Shown piece after piece: positions 8,899-16,683 of a stretch of 57,895 nucleotides of DNA (positions are counted from its first letter, which is position 1; each line of letters begins with the position of its first letter). Location: assembly GCA_947458475.1 (NCBI GenBank), contig CANGZP010000005.1:1-57895 (forward strand), in the 5' to 3' direction. The translations under genes were made by a program, and so were the position numbers. The notes beneath the pieces are model-generated. The model was not told the origin of the DNA. It saw only the letters and a list, made by a program, of their open reading frames with translations, and ran no database searches. The DNA is from Cyclobacteriaceae bacterium (lineage in GTDB: Bacteria; Bacteroidota; Bacteroidia; Cytophagales; Cyclobacteriaceae).

Positions 8899-10118
8899 TT
8901 ATTTTTAAGGCTTGCGATTTTGGAGACTGCTTGCGCAAATACATCCACTTCTGCACGGGTATTGTAAACTGCAAAGGAGGCGCGTACAGTTCCTTCTAAT
9001 CCCAATCTGCGCATCAAGGGCTGTGTACAGTGGTGGCCTGTACGAACTGCAATGCCTTTGGCATCGAGCAACTGTCCCACATCAAATGGGTGCATCCCTT
9101 GAACGTTAAAGGAGAAAACGGCTACTTTTTCGGGAGCAGTACCCACAGGAATCAAGCCCTTAACATCACGTAGGATTCCAGTGGCATAGTCCAGCAAGTC
9201 ATTTTCATGCGCTAGGATTTGCTTTTTACCCGTTGTAAAAATAAAATCAAGCGCAGGCTTAAATGCGATTACCTCTGCGATACTTGGTGTCCCTGCTTCA
9301 AACTTGAAAGGAATGGTGTTGTAAGTTGTTTTTTCAAAGGTCACCTCTCGAATCATCTCTCCACCTCCAAGGAAAGGAGGCATTTCTTCCAAAAGTTCTC
9401 TTTTCCCATACAAAACGCCTAAACCAGTAGGGCCATAGAGTTTGTGCGCAGAAAAAGCAAGAAAATCACAATCCAGCTCCTGAACATCTACTTCCAAGTG
9501 AGAAGCAGACTGGGCGCCATCTAGTAAAACTTTTGCTCCTACCGCATGGGCAGCAGCAATGATGGATTTTACTGGATTGATGGTTCCTAATGCATTGGAA
9601 GCATGGACGATGCAGACCAATTTTGTTTTTGAACTAAGTAGCTTTTCGAACTCCTCCAGAATCAGTTCTCCTGAATCTGTAATGGGAATTACTTTAAGGA
9701 TGGCTCCATTTTGCTCACTGAGCATCTGCCAGGGCACAATGTTGCTGTGATGCTCAAGAGTAGAAATGAGGATTTCATCTCCTTTTTGAATGAATTTGGA
9801 CCCGAAGGTTTTGGCAACTAGGTTAATACTCTCCGTGGTTCCCTTCGTAAATATCACTTCAGCAGCTTCGCGCGCATTGAGTAGGGATCGGACACTTTCT
9901 CTAGTTTCCTCATACTGCCGTGTAGCACGATCGGCCAAGGTATGGGCACCTCTGTGGATATTCGAATTGTCCTTTTCGTAGTACTGTTGAATTGCATCCA
10001 GTACCGCGACCGGTTTCTGTGTGGTGGCGGCATTGTCAAAATAAATCAAGGGATGCCCGTTTACTTCTTGATGAAGTATGGGGAAAAGGCTCCTGATGGC
10101 ATTGACTTGGATGGACAT
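8895..10118 (-). CDS. sufS: Cysteine desulfurase SufS
   Basis: A 407-residue class II cysteine desulfurase, a PLP enzyme that takes sulfur from L-cysteine as an enzyme-bound persulfide. The PLP lysine is Lys226 in AFSAHKLYGPTG, the catalytic cysteine Cys364 in VRTGHHCTQPLMRRLG (short loop, typical of SufS rather than IscS), and the N-terminus reads YFDNAATTQKP. It lies three bases after sufD and overlaps sufE, as expected in a SUF operon. Confidence 0.98.
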   Translation of the reverse strand: MSIQVNAIRSLFPILHQEVNGHPLIYFDNAATTQKPVAVLDAIQQYYEKDNSNIHRGAHTLADRATRQYEETRESVRSLLNAREAAEVIFTKGTTESINLVAKTFGSKFIQKGDEILISTLEHHSNIVPWQMLSEQNGAILKVIPITDSGELILEEFEKLLSSKTKLVCIVHASNALGTINPVKSIIAAAHAVGAKVLLDGAQSASHLEVDVQELDCDFLAFSAHKLYGPTGLGVLYGKRELLEEMPPFLGGGEMIREVTFEKTTYNTIPFKFEAGTPSIAEVIAFKPALDFIFTTGKKQILAHENDLLDYATGILRDVKGLIPVGTAPEKVAVFSFNVQGMHPFDVGQLLDAKGIAVRTGHHCTQPLMRRLGLEGTVRASFAVYNTRAEVDVFAQAVSKIASLKNK

Positions 10119-10121
10119 GGC

Positions 10122-11390
10122 TTAGAAATTACTTCCTAGTCGCTCTTGGATCTGATTTACGATAAATTTTTGTAGGCTTTCCACCTCGATTTTGTCAAGG
10201 ACTTCACCCGCAAAAGCATACAACAACAATCCTCTTGCAGTGATTTTATCGATCCCTCGTGCTTGCAAATAAAATAGGGCTTCCTCGTCGAGCTGACCTA
10301 CGGTACATCCATGTGAGCATTTCACATCATCTGCCCAAATCTCCAGTTGAGGTTTGGTATTAATGATTGCATCCTCAGATAGAAGGATATTGTTGTTTTG
10401 CTGGAAGGCATTTGTTTTTTGTGCGATTTGGCGTACGAAAATCTTACCGTTGAATACGCCACGGCTTTGATCTGCAAGAATGCCTTTGTAAAGTTCATTC
10501 GATTCCGCATGCGGAATGGTATGGTCAACGTTGGTGTGATTGTCCACATGGGTTTTGCCGTTGAGCAAGTAGACACCATACATGTTGCCTACAGAATTGC
10601 TTCCCAATAGATTGAGCGTCAGGTTATTTCGAACCATGTCTCCTGAAAGGGTGATTTGGGTAGAAGTAAACTGGGAATCTTTTTGGATATCCGTCACCAA
10701 GTTGCTCACCTCGATCACTTGGTTGTGCTCTTGTTGGAGACTATGGTAAGTTAGGTCAGCATTGATCCCTCCTTTGATTTCTACTACCTTATTCACAAAG
10801 TAGGGGGCATCATCCAAAGAGATATGGTAGTCGATAAAGGTTGCTTTGGAAAAATCACCTGCTTCAATCCAAATCCGTGGAGAAATTACTTGACCTCCTT
10901 TTGCTTGATGAAACTGGAGTAGTAAAATCGGAGATTCGATGGATATCTTTTTAGCAATCGAAATATGAATCCCGTCCACGAAAGTTGCCTGATTTAGGGC
11001 TGTGAATGGATCTTTAGCTGCATCGGCAATACTTCCCAGAGGAGTATTTTCTTTCTCAGAAAGTGAATGGATGGTAAGCCCTTCAGAATTAGAAGATAGC
11101 TGAGGAAGAAAGTATCCGTTTGAAAAAACCAAAACTACGCCCTCAAAACCAGGGAAAATAGCAGATTTGACTTGCTCAGCGCTGATGGTAACCTGCTCTG
11201 CGGGGGAGAATTCAGTGATACTGTTCTCCAATTTCTTTGCTATGGGGGTGAATTTGTATTCTTCGGATTTGAGGGCAGGCAATCCTTGCGCATAGAAGCT
11301 TTCCTTGCCCAGTTGACGCAAAGAGGAAAAGCTAGCGGGTGCTGCTTCAAAAAGACCGAGAACGAATTCAGGTTGGGTCAAGGTAGACAT
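10122..11390 (-). CDS. sufD: Fe-S cluster assembly protein SufD
   Basis: A 422-residue SufD, which with SufB and the ATPase SufC forms the SufBC2D scaffold for de novo Fe-S assembly. The beta-helix core and the C-terminal signature are visible: GIFNGKI-type segment RGVFNGKIFVRQIAQKTNAFQQNNNILLS, then IWADDVKCSHGCTVGQLDEEALFYLQARGI. ATG 11390 is preferred, giving MSTLTQPEFV 17 bases after the sufC stop. A TTG seven codons upstream would overlap sufC and is the less usual choice. Confidence 0.96.
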   Translation of the reverse strand: MSTLTQPEFVLGLFEAAPASFSSLRQLGKESFYAQGLPALKSEEYKFTPIAKKLENSITEFSPAEQVTISAEQVKSAIFPGFEGVVLVFSNGYFLPQLSSNSEGLTIHSLSEKENTPLGSIADAAKDPFTALNQATFVDGIHISIAKKISIESPILLLQFHQAKGGQVISPRIWIEAGDFSKATFIDYHISLDDAPYFVNKVVEIKGGINADLTYHSLQQEHNQVIEVSNLVTDIQKDSQFTSTQITLSGDMVRNNLTLNLLGSNSVGNMYGVYLLNGKTHVDNHTNVDHTIPHAESNELYKGILADQSRGVFNGKIFVRQIAQKTNAFQQNNNILLSEDAIINTKPQLEIWADDVKCSHGCTVGQLDEEALFYLQARGIDKITARGLLLYAFAGEVLDKIEVESLQKFIVNQIQERLGSNF

Positions 11391-11407
11391 GACTTTGGAG
11401 GTTGGGA

Positions 11408-12172
11408 TCAAACTGTGGCTGTAGAATCAACTTCTTCTTTGATCCAATCGTAGCCTTTCTCTTCGAGTTCGAGGGCAAGCTCCTTGGTACCTGACTTCAC
11501 GATTCTTCCTTTGTACAATACATGGACAAAGTCTGGGACTATGTAGTCGAGGAGTCGTTGGTAGTGAGTTACCACAATAGTTGCCGTCTTTTCAGATTTC
11601 AACTTGTTTACTCCATTGGAAACGATTCGAAGTGCGTCGATATCGAGGCCAGAATCGGTTTCATCCAAAATGGAAAGTACAGGCTCAAGCATGGCCATTT
11701 GAAAGATCTCATTTCGTTTTTTTTCTCCACCGGAGAAGCCTTCATTTAAGGAGCGACTCAACAATTTTTGATCAATCTCCACCAAGGCCATTTTCTCCTT
11801 CATTAGCGAGAGAAACTTGACCGCGTCCAAAGGCTCCTGGCCTCTGTACTCACGTACTTGATTGAGCGCGGTGCGCAAGAAATTGGTAGTAGACACACCC
11901 GGGATTTCAATTGGATACTGAAATGCCAAAAACACGCCTTCACGAGCCCGGTCTTCGGGGGAGAGGGGTAGGAGTTCTTTTCCCTGAAATAGGACTTCAC
12001 CTTCGGTAACTTCGTATTCTTCTCTTCCAGCAAGTACGGAGGCTAAGGTAGATTTCCCTGAGCCATTTGGACCCATGATGGCATGGACTTCGCCTGCTTT
12101 CACTTCTAGGTTAATTCCTCTAAGAATAGGAGTGCCTTCAATGGAGGCATGTAGATTTTTAATAGATAGCAT
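11408..12172 (-). CDS. sufC: Fe-S assembly ATPase SufC
   Basis: A 254-residue ABC-type ATPase, cytosolic partner of SufB and SufD. Walker A GPNGSGKST is at residues 34-42, Q-loop at FLAFQYP (about 81-87), ABC signature FSGGE at 146-150 and Walker B SILDETDSGLD at about 167-177. It lacks a membrane partner, and the sequence around FSGGEKKRNEIFQM is specific to SufC. It lies 41 bases downstream of sufB. Confidence 0.98.
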   Translation of the reverse strand: MLSIKNLHASIEGTPILRGINLEVKAGEVHAIMGPNGSGKSTLASVLAGREEYEVTEGEVLFQGKELLPLSPEDRAREGVFLAFQYPIEIPGVSTTNFLRTALNQVREYRGQEPLDAVKFLSLMKEKMALVEIDQKLLSRSLNEGFSGGEKKRNEIFQMAMLEPVLSILDETDSGLDIDALRIVSNGVNKLKSEKTATIVVTHYQRLLDYIVPDFVHVLYKGRIVKSGTKELALELEEKGYDWIKEEVDSTATV

Positions 12173-12213
12173 GAGCTAGTTTTTTCTAAGGTAAGCGTTT
12201 GATTATCGGCAGG

Positions 12214-13659
12214 TTAACCTACCGAACCCTCAAGGGTAAGTGCTAATAGTTTTTGAGCTTCCACCGCAAACTCCATTGGGAGTTGGTTCAGTACTTCTTT
12301 AGCATAGCCATTGACAATCAAGGCTACTGCATCTTCAGTGGCAATGCCGCGCTGGTTGCAATAGAAGATCTGATCCTCACCGATTTTAGAGGTGGTTGCC
12401 TCATGTTCCACTTTAGCAGAAGGATTGGCAATGTCGATGTAAGGGAAGGTATGTGCTCCGCATTGGTCGCCCATCAGGAGAGAGTCACATTGGGAGAAAT
12501 TGCGGGCATTATGTGCACGCTTCATCACCTGAACCTGTCCTCGGTAGGAGTTTTGAGATTTACCAGCAGAGATACCTTTGGAGACAATTCTTGATTTGGT
12601 GTTTTTCCCGATGTGGATCATTTTAGTTCCTGTGTCGGCTTGCTGGTAGTTGTTGGTCACTGCTACCGAATAGAATTCTCCGATGGAATAATCTCCTTTC
12701 AGAATGCAGGAAGGATATTTCCAAGTGACGGCCGAACCTGTTTCTACCTGTGTCCAAGAAATCTTGGAGTGGTCTCCCGCGCAAATTCCTCGCTTGGTTA
12801 CAAAATTGTAGATTCCACCTTTTCCATCTTTATCACCTGGAAACCAGTTTTGAACGGTGGAGTACTTCACCTCGGCATGTGCGCCGGCATAAATTTCTAC
12901 CACTGCAGCATGCAGTTGGTTTTCATCACGCTGAGGAGCGGTACAACCTTCCAAGTAGGACACGTATGAAGAGTCATCTGCTACGATCAAGGTGCGCTCA
13001 AACTGTCCAGTATTTGCAGCATTGATTCGGAAATAGGTGGACAATTCCATCGGGCAGCGTACTCCTTTAGGGATATAGCAAAAAGATCCGTCTGAAAAAA
13101 CAGCAGCATTTAATGCAGCATAGTAGTTGTCTGTCATCGGGACAACCGAGCCTAGGTATTTTTTAACAAGATCTGGATGTTCTTTTACTGCTTCGCTGAA
13201 GGAGCAAAAAATGATACCAAGCTTCCCTAATGTTTCCTTAAAGGTGGTTGCTACCGATACGGAATCAAGTACTACATCAATCGCAATTCCTTGAAGTCTT
13301 TTTTGTTCATTGAGTGAGATGCCCAGTCTTTCGTAGATGGCAATCAACTCAGGGTCTACTTCATTGATGTTCTTCGGCTTTTTACTTTGCTTGGGAGCAG
13401 AGTAGTAACGCAAAGCCTGTAAATCCATCTTTGCATAATGGACATTGGCCCATTCTGGCTCGCTCATGGCTTGCCAGGTTTTAAATGCCTTTAGTCTCCA
13501 TTCCAGCAACCAACTAGGTTCTTCTTTTTTAGTAGAGATCCAGCGGATAATATCTTCATTTAGGCCAAGTGGGGCCTCATCTGTTTCGAAATTAACTGAC
13601 CAACCGTGCTCGTATTCTTTTGCGGTTAGGTCTTCTAAAATCTGATTGTCTTTGCTCAT
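12214..13659 (-). CDS. sufB: Fe-S cluster assembly scaffold SufB
   Basis: A 481-residue SufB, first gene of the operon. Conserved blocks include [46 protein letters not shown] (the conserved Cys in EGC), [33 protein letters not shown], and the C-terminal [18 protein letters not shown] and [22 protein letters not shown]. SufB holds the nascent cluster in the SufBC2D complex. The region upstream (13660-13811) should carry the operon promoter and has two TTAG-N-CTAA palindromes. Confidence 0.98.
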   Translation of the reverse strand: MSKDNQILEDLTAKEYEHGWSVNFETDEAPLGLNEDIIRWISTKKEEPSWLLEWRLKAFKTWQAMSEPEWANVHYAKMDLQALRYYSAPKQSKKPKNINEVDPELIAIYERLGISLNEQKRLQGIAIDVVLDSVSVATTFKETLGKLGIIFCSFSEAVKEHPDLVKKYLGSVVPMTDNYYAALNAAVFSDGSFCYIPKGVRCPMELSTYFRINAANTGQFERTLIVADDSSYVSYLEGCTAPQRDENQLHAAVVEIYAGAHAEVKYSTVQNWFPGDKDGKGGIYNFVTKRGICAGDHSKISWTQVETGSAVTWKYPSCILKGDYSIGEFYSVAVTNNYQQADTGTKMIHIGKNTKSRIVSKGISAGKSQNSYRGQVQVMKRAHNARNFSQCDSLLMGDQCGAHTFPYIDIANPSAKVEHEATTSKIGEDQIFYCNQRGIATEDAVALIVNGYAKEVLNQLPMEFAVEAQKLLALTLEGSVG

Positions 13660-13671
13660 GAACTGAGTTGT

Positions 13672-13680
13672 TTAGACTAA
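13672..13680. promoter_or_regulatory. TTAG-A-CTAA palindrome, proximal suf operator candidate
   Basis: A perfect 4+1+4 palindrome centred 17 bases upstream of the sufB ATG. It shares the core TTAG-N-CTAA with a second site centred 105 bases away. The motif resembles half of a DtxR/IdeR-type box, which is an inference from sequence shape only. Confidence 0.4.
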
Positions 13681-13772
13681 TTATATTTTGGTCGTAAAAG
13701 TACAACATTCAAACAAAAAAATATGTTCGCCTCACTACCAAAAAACTAATATGCTTGATAGTTATTTTCGGG

Positions 13773-13789
13773 TTCATTAGTCTAATGAA
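13773..13789. promoter_or_regulatory. Distal suf operator candidate, 17-base palindrome
   Basis: TTCATTAG-T-CTAATGAA is a perfect 8+1+8 inverted repeat between the Lrp terminator and sufB. Its core TTAG-T-CTAA matches the proximal site. It is too short-looped to be a terminator and fits a dimeric repressor site. Confidence 0.5.
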
Positions 13790-13811
13790 TTGATTATTAA
13801 TAAAATAAGTC

Positions 13812-13849
13812 AAAAAAAAATGTGAAGTAATTTCTTCACATTTTTTTTT
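13812..13849. terminator. Terminator after the Lrp-family gene
   Basis: A 16-bp perfect stem (A9-TGTGAAG with CTTCACA-T9) around a 6-nt loop. The symmetrical A/T tracts allow termination in both directions; the minus-strand gene that ends at 13901 is the obvious user. Confidence 0.8.
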
Positions 13850-13900
13850 AAGTTCTGAGGTGTAAAAAATTTTATTTATTTAGATTTAATCCAAATAGAT

Positions 13901-14374
13901 TTATTTCTCTTTGTCAAAAAATGAAATCGGTCTATTGATACTTTCTTCCAGTACGATTAGGGTTTCAGTTCGGTCAATACCGTCTACTTTTTGGATTTTA
14001 TCAAGCACAAGACGGAGGTGGTTGGTATCTCTGCAGATGATTTTGGCGAAAATAGAATAGTTACCTGTGGTGTAGTAGGCACTCACTACCTCGGCAATTC
14101 CTTTCAACTTTTCGATGACGGTGTCATACAAGGAACTTTTCTCCAGATAGATCCCCAAGAACGCAGAGATATCATAACCTAGCTTGGAGAAATCAATGTT
14201 CAGGGTAGCACTTTTTACTACGCCCATATCCTCCAATTTCTTCATTCGCACATGGACTGTACCTGAGGAAACAAATACTTTTTTTGCTATTTCCGTATAG
14301 GGTGTCTTCGCATCTTCATTGAGTAAAGAAATAATCTTTAGATCAACATTATCGATATCTAAAATTTTGTCCAT
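13901..14374 (-). CDS. Lrp/AsnC-family transcriptional regulator
   Basis: A 157-residue Lrp/AsnC regulator. The N-terminal winged helix-turn-helix covers about residues 5-60 (DLKIISLLNEDAKTPYTEIAKKVFVSSGTVHVRMKKLEDMGVV), and the C-terminal RAM/AsnC ligand-binding domain includes YYTTGNYSIFAKIICRD and the GIDRTETLIVLEESINR strand. Such proteins sense amino acids and form octamers. The start at ATG 14374 gives MDKILDID. It is transcribed towards suf but is separated by a strong terminator, so it is not part of that operon. The divergent neighbour encodes exported peptidases, so a role in peptide or amino-acid use is possible but unproven. Confidence 0.95.
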   Translation of the reverse strand: MDKILDIDNVDLKIISLLNEDAKTPYTEIAKKVFVSSGTVHVRMKKLEDMGVVKSATLNIDFSKLGYDISAFLGIYLEKSSLYDTVIEKLKGIAEVVSAYYTTGNYSIFAKIICRDTNHLRLVLDKIQKVDGIDRTETLIVLEESINRPISFFDKEK

Positions 14375-14415
14375 TTTTCGGTGTATGATTTAGATGATTT
14401 TTAATAAAGGATGCA

Positions 14416-14446
14416 TGAAATTACATATTGTCTAAAATATTCCAAA
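14416..14446 (-). promoter_or_regulatory. Bacteroidota-type promoter candidate for the Lrp-family gene
   Basis: On the minus strand TTTG (14443-14446) is followed after exactly 19 bases by TAATTTCA (14416-14423), close to the phylum consensus TTTG-N19-TANNTTTG at -33/-7. The -7 element matches the first six fixed or free positions but ends CA rather than TG. It lies about 42 bases before the ATG. Confidence 0.4.
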
Positions 14447-14632
14447 ATTATTTTTTCAATTTGCAATTTTCCATAAAATCTATTTGCTTTGTAAATCTAT
14501 TTTAAAGCCAAATTAAATTTTGAGATTTTGAATTTAGTATTCAAAAATTAGTTGCTCAACAGATTTAGGCCGAAGAATTGAAATTGAAAAAGAACTTTTA
14601 ATCTCTAAAGTTATATTTGGGTTTATATTCTG

Positions 14633-14663
14633 AAAAGAGTCTTGTCTTTGGCAAGACTTTTTT
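14633..14663 (+). terminator. Orphan terminator-like hairpin
   Basis: AGTCTTG (14638-14644) pairs with CAAGACT (14652-14658) across a 7-nt loop, flanked by A4 on the left and T6 then GTTTT on the right, as in an intrinsic terminator reading plus. No annotated plus-strand gene lies upstream, so it may end a small RNA or a leader transcript. Confidence 0.5.
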
Positions 14664-14755
14664 GTTTTAAAGGGTTGAGCAGACCATGTTTTTTTTGAGC
14701 GGCAAGTAATTCTCTAGTTCTCTTCCCTATTTTTAGCTAGACAATGACTCTTTCT

Positions 14756-16675
14756 ATGAAAAAACACATCCTTACGCTACTTGTCTTACTTCTTGCAGGA
14801 AGTCTTTCTGCTCAGGTTAGACCATTTGTGCCAGAGAAGCCTTTTCCCGAAAAGTTTACCAAATCAACCCAGTATTGGGTTTCTGGAGAACGCCACGGGA
14901 GTTCGTTTTTTAAAAAACATTCCTTTCCTGAAGTTGAATACATTCCAGGCACCAGCCTTGACTTTAATCGCTACCACACCGTAGATGTCATGTATCATTG
15001 GTATGAAACCTGGGCAAAGCAATACCCGAACCTGGTAGACCTTTATGTGATCGAGGAATCGTTTGAGGGAAGACCAATCTACCAAATGACGCTTACCAAT
15101 AAGGCTACTGGGAAAGATACAGACAAGCCAGCAGCCTATTTTGAAGGAGGCAGACACTCGGGCGAAATCACCTCCAGTGAATCTATCCTGTGGTTGACAC
15201 AGCATTTATTAGAAAACTATGGCAAAGACCCAGAAATCACCGCGCTTATCGATACCAAGGTGATTTACCTGCGCCCTCAAAATAACCCAGACGGTTCAAA
15301 CATGTACTTGTTCACTGCTCAGCGCAACCGTAGTACAGTCAAACCTCAGGATACCGATCGGGATGGCTTGGTGGATGAGGATCCAGAAGAAGATTTGGAT
15401 GGAGATGGCATCTTGTACCAAGTCCGCAAAAAGGCGGTGACTCCTGAAGAAAAAGAAAAGGCAAATTACATCCTTGATCCTAGAGATTCCAAAGGGCGAT
15501 TGATGAAGCAAACTTTCCCTGGAAAGGGAGAATACCTGATGTACAGCGAAGGGATAGATAACGATGGCGATGGTCGCTACAACGAAGATGGAATTGGTGG
15601 ATTAGATCTTCACCGCAACTATCCGGAAAACTGGAGACCAAACACTGGTGGAGACCTCACCGGAAGAGGATATACCCAGTTTGGTGCAGGAGAATATCCA
15701 CTCAGTGAAATTGAATCTCGCGCTACGGTTCTATGGATGTTGAGCCATCCCAATATCTCCGTGGTCAACTCCATGGATACTCGCGTACCCATGCATTTGC
15801 GCCCACCTTCCACCTCCAAAAGTGAGGAGCGGATGTATCCGCAAGATTTGGCGATTTACAAGGAGATGGATCAGCTTGGTCTTTCGTTTACCGCCTACCC
15901 TTGGGCTGGCGATGTGTACGAAACTTATGCCACCCGCTACAAGGTCAACTCCATGACGGGTGATCCGCTGAAGCCTGAACCACTTTTCGGCCATGGTCCT
16001 GACTTCGGCTACTTCTACTATGGAAGCATTTGGTATGGGGATGAGCTCTGGAACAATGGAGCGATGAAAGATTACGACAACGATGGCATCTACGACGATT
16101 ACGATGGATTGATGTGGGATGACGAGGCCAATGGAAGCAAAGGTTTTAAGGTTTGGACGGCATTTACCCATCCTGAATTGGGTGAAGTGGAGCTTGGAGG
16201 CTTTCACCCTAAGTTTTTTGGACAAAATGGTCCTCCATGGCAATTGGAGAGCTGGGCTAAGAAACAAGCACTATTCAACCTTGCCATGGCAAAAAGACTT
16301 CCTCAGCTCGTGGTAGATGATTTGAAAGTGAAAAAATTGAAGGCTGGAGAATACCAAGTGACCCTAACCTGGACCAATTCGGGCAAGTTGCCTGTAGCAC
16401 TCGAGCAGGCCAAGTTGGTGAAAATAGTCCAGGAGGACCGCGTATCCTTGGATTTTGACAAGGCCTTGCTCAAAGGAGACCAAGACGCTACGGTTCGAAT
16501 TTCCACTCCAAATTTGTACGATAAAACCATCTATGCAGGCTACACCGGAGCAGGGGAGAAGAAGACCGCCACTTTTGTTGTACAGGTAAAAGGCGATGCG
16601 CCTGTCAAAGGAAAAATAAAGCTTTCTTCCACCCGAGGAGGATTTATCGAAAAAGAATTTACCCTAAGTAATTAA
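14756..16675 (+). CDS. Exported M14-family metallocarboxypeptidase-like protein
   Basis: A 639-residue protein with a signal peptide (MKKHILTLLVLLLAGSLSAQ). The M14 fold is recognisable from GGRHSGEITSSE (the His-x-x-Glu zinc pair), LRPQNNPDGSNMY and LDLHRNYPENW (the usual NRNF Asn is His here, the Arg is kept). Where the third zinc His is normally found, the sequence reads NSMDTRVPMHLRPP, which seems to place Asp at that position. Three Asp-rich loops, DTDRDGLVDEDPEEDLDGDG, DNDGDGRYNEDG and DYDNDGIYDDYDG, look like calcium-binding loops. A C-terminal beta-sandwich extends past residue 520. ATG 14756 starts directly at the signal peptide; an ATG four codons upstream is possible. The next gene starts eight bases downstream. 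Confidence 0.85.
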   Translation: MKKHILTLLVLLLAGSLSAQVRPFVPEKPFPEKFTKSTQYWVSGERHGSSFFKKHSFPEVEYIPGTSLDFNRYHTVDVMYHWYETWAKQYPNLVDLYVIEESFEGRPIYQMTLTNKATGKDTDKPAAYFEGGRHSGEITSSESILWLTQHLLENYGKDPEITALIDTKVIYLRPQNNPDGSNMYLFTAQRNRSTVKPQDTDRDGLVDEDPEEDLDGDGILYQVRKKAVTPEEKEKANYILDPRDSKGRLMKQTFPGKGEYLMYSEGIDNDGDGRYNEDGIGGLDLHRNYPENWRPNTGGDLTGRGYTQFGAGEYPLSEIESRATVLWMLSHPNISVVNSMDTRVPMHLRPPSTSKSEERMYPQDLAIYKEMDQLGLSFTAYPWAGDVYETYATRYKVNSMTGDPLKPEPLFGHGPDFGYFYYGSIWYGDELWNNGAMKDYDNDGIYDDYDGLMWDDEANGSKGFKVWTAFTHPELGEVELGGFHPKFFGQNGPPWQLESWAKKQALFNLAMAKRLPQLVVDDLKVKKLKAGEYQVTLTWTNSGKLPVALEQAKLVKIVQEDRVSLDFDKALLKGDQDATVRISTPNLYDKTIYAGYTGAGEKKTATFVVQVKGDAPVKGKIKLSSTRGGFIEKEFTLSN

Positions 16676-16683
16676 TTGCACCC

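Larger units (their letters stand above)
14375..14743. other. AT-rich intergenic region between divergent genes
   Basis: About 370 bases with no convincing reading frame. It contains the Lrp promoter candidate and, at 14633-14663, a terminator-like hairpin on the plus strand with no plus-strand gene before it. The plus-strand promoter for the M14 gene must lie here too but I cannot place it. Confidence 0.6.
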
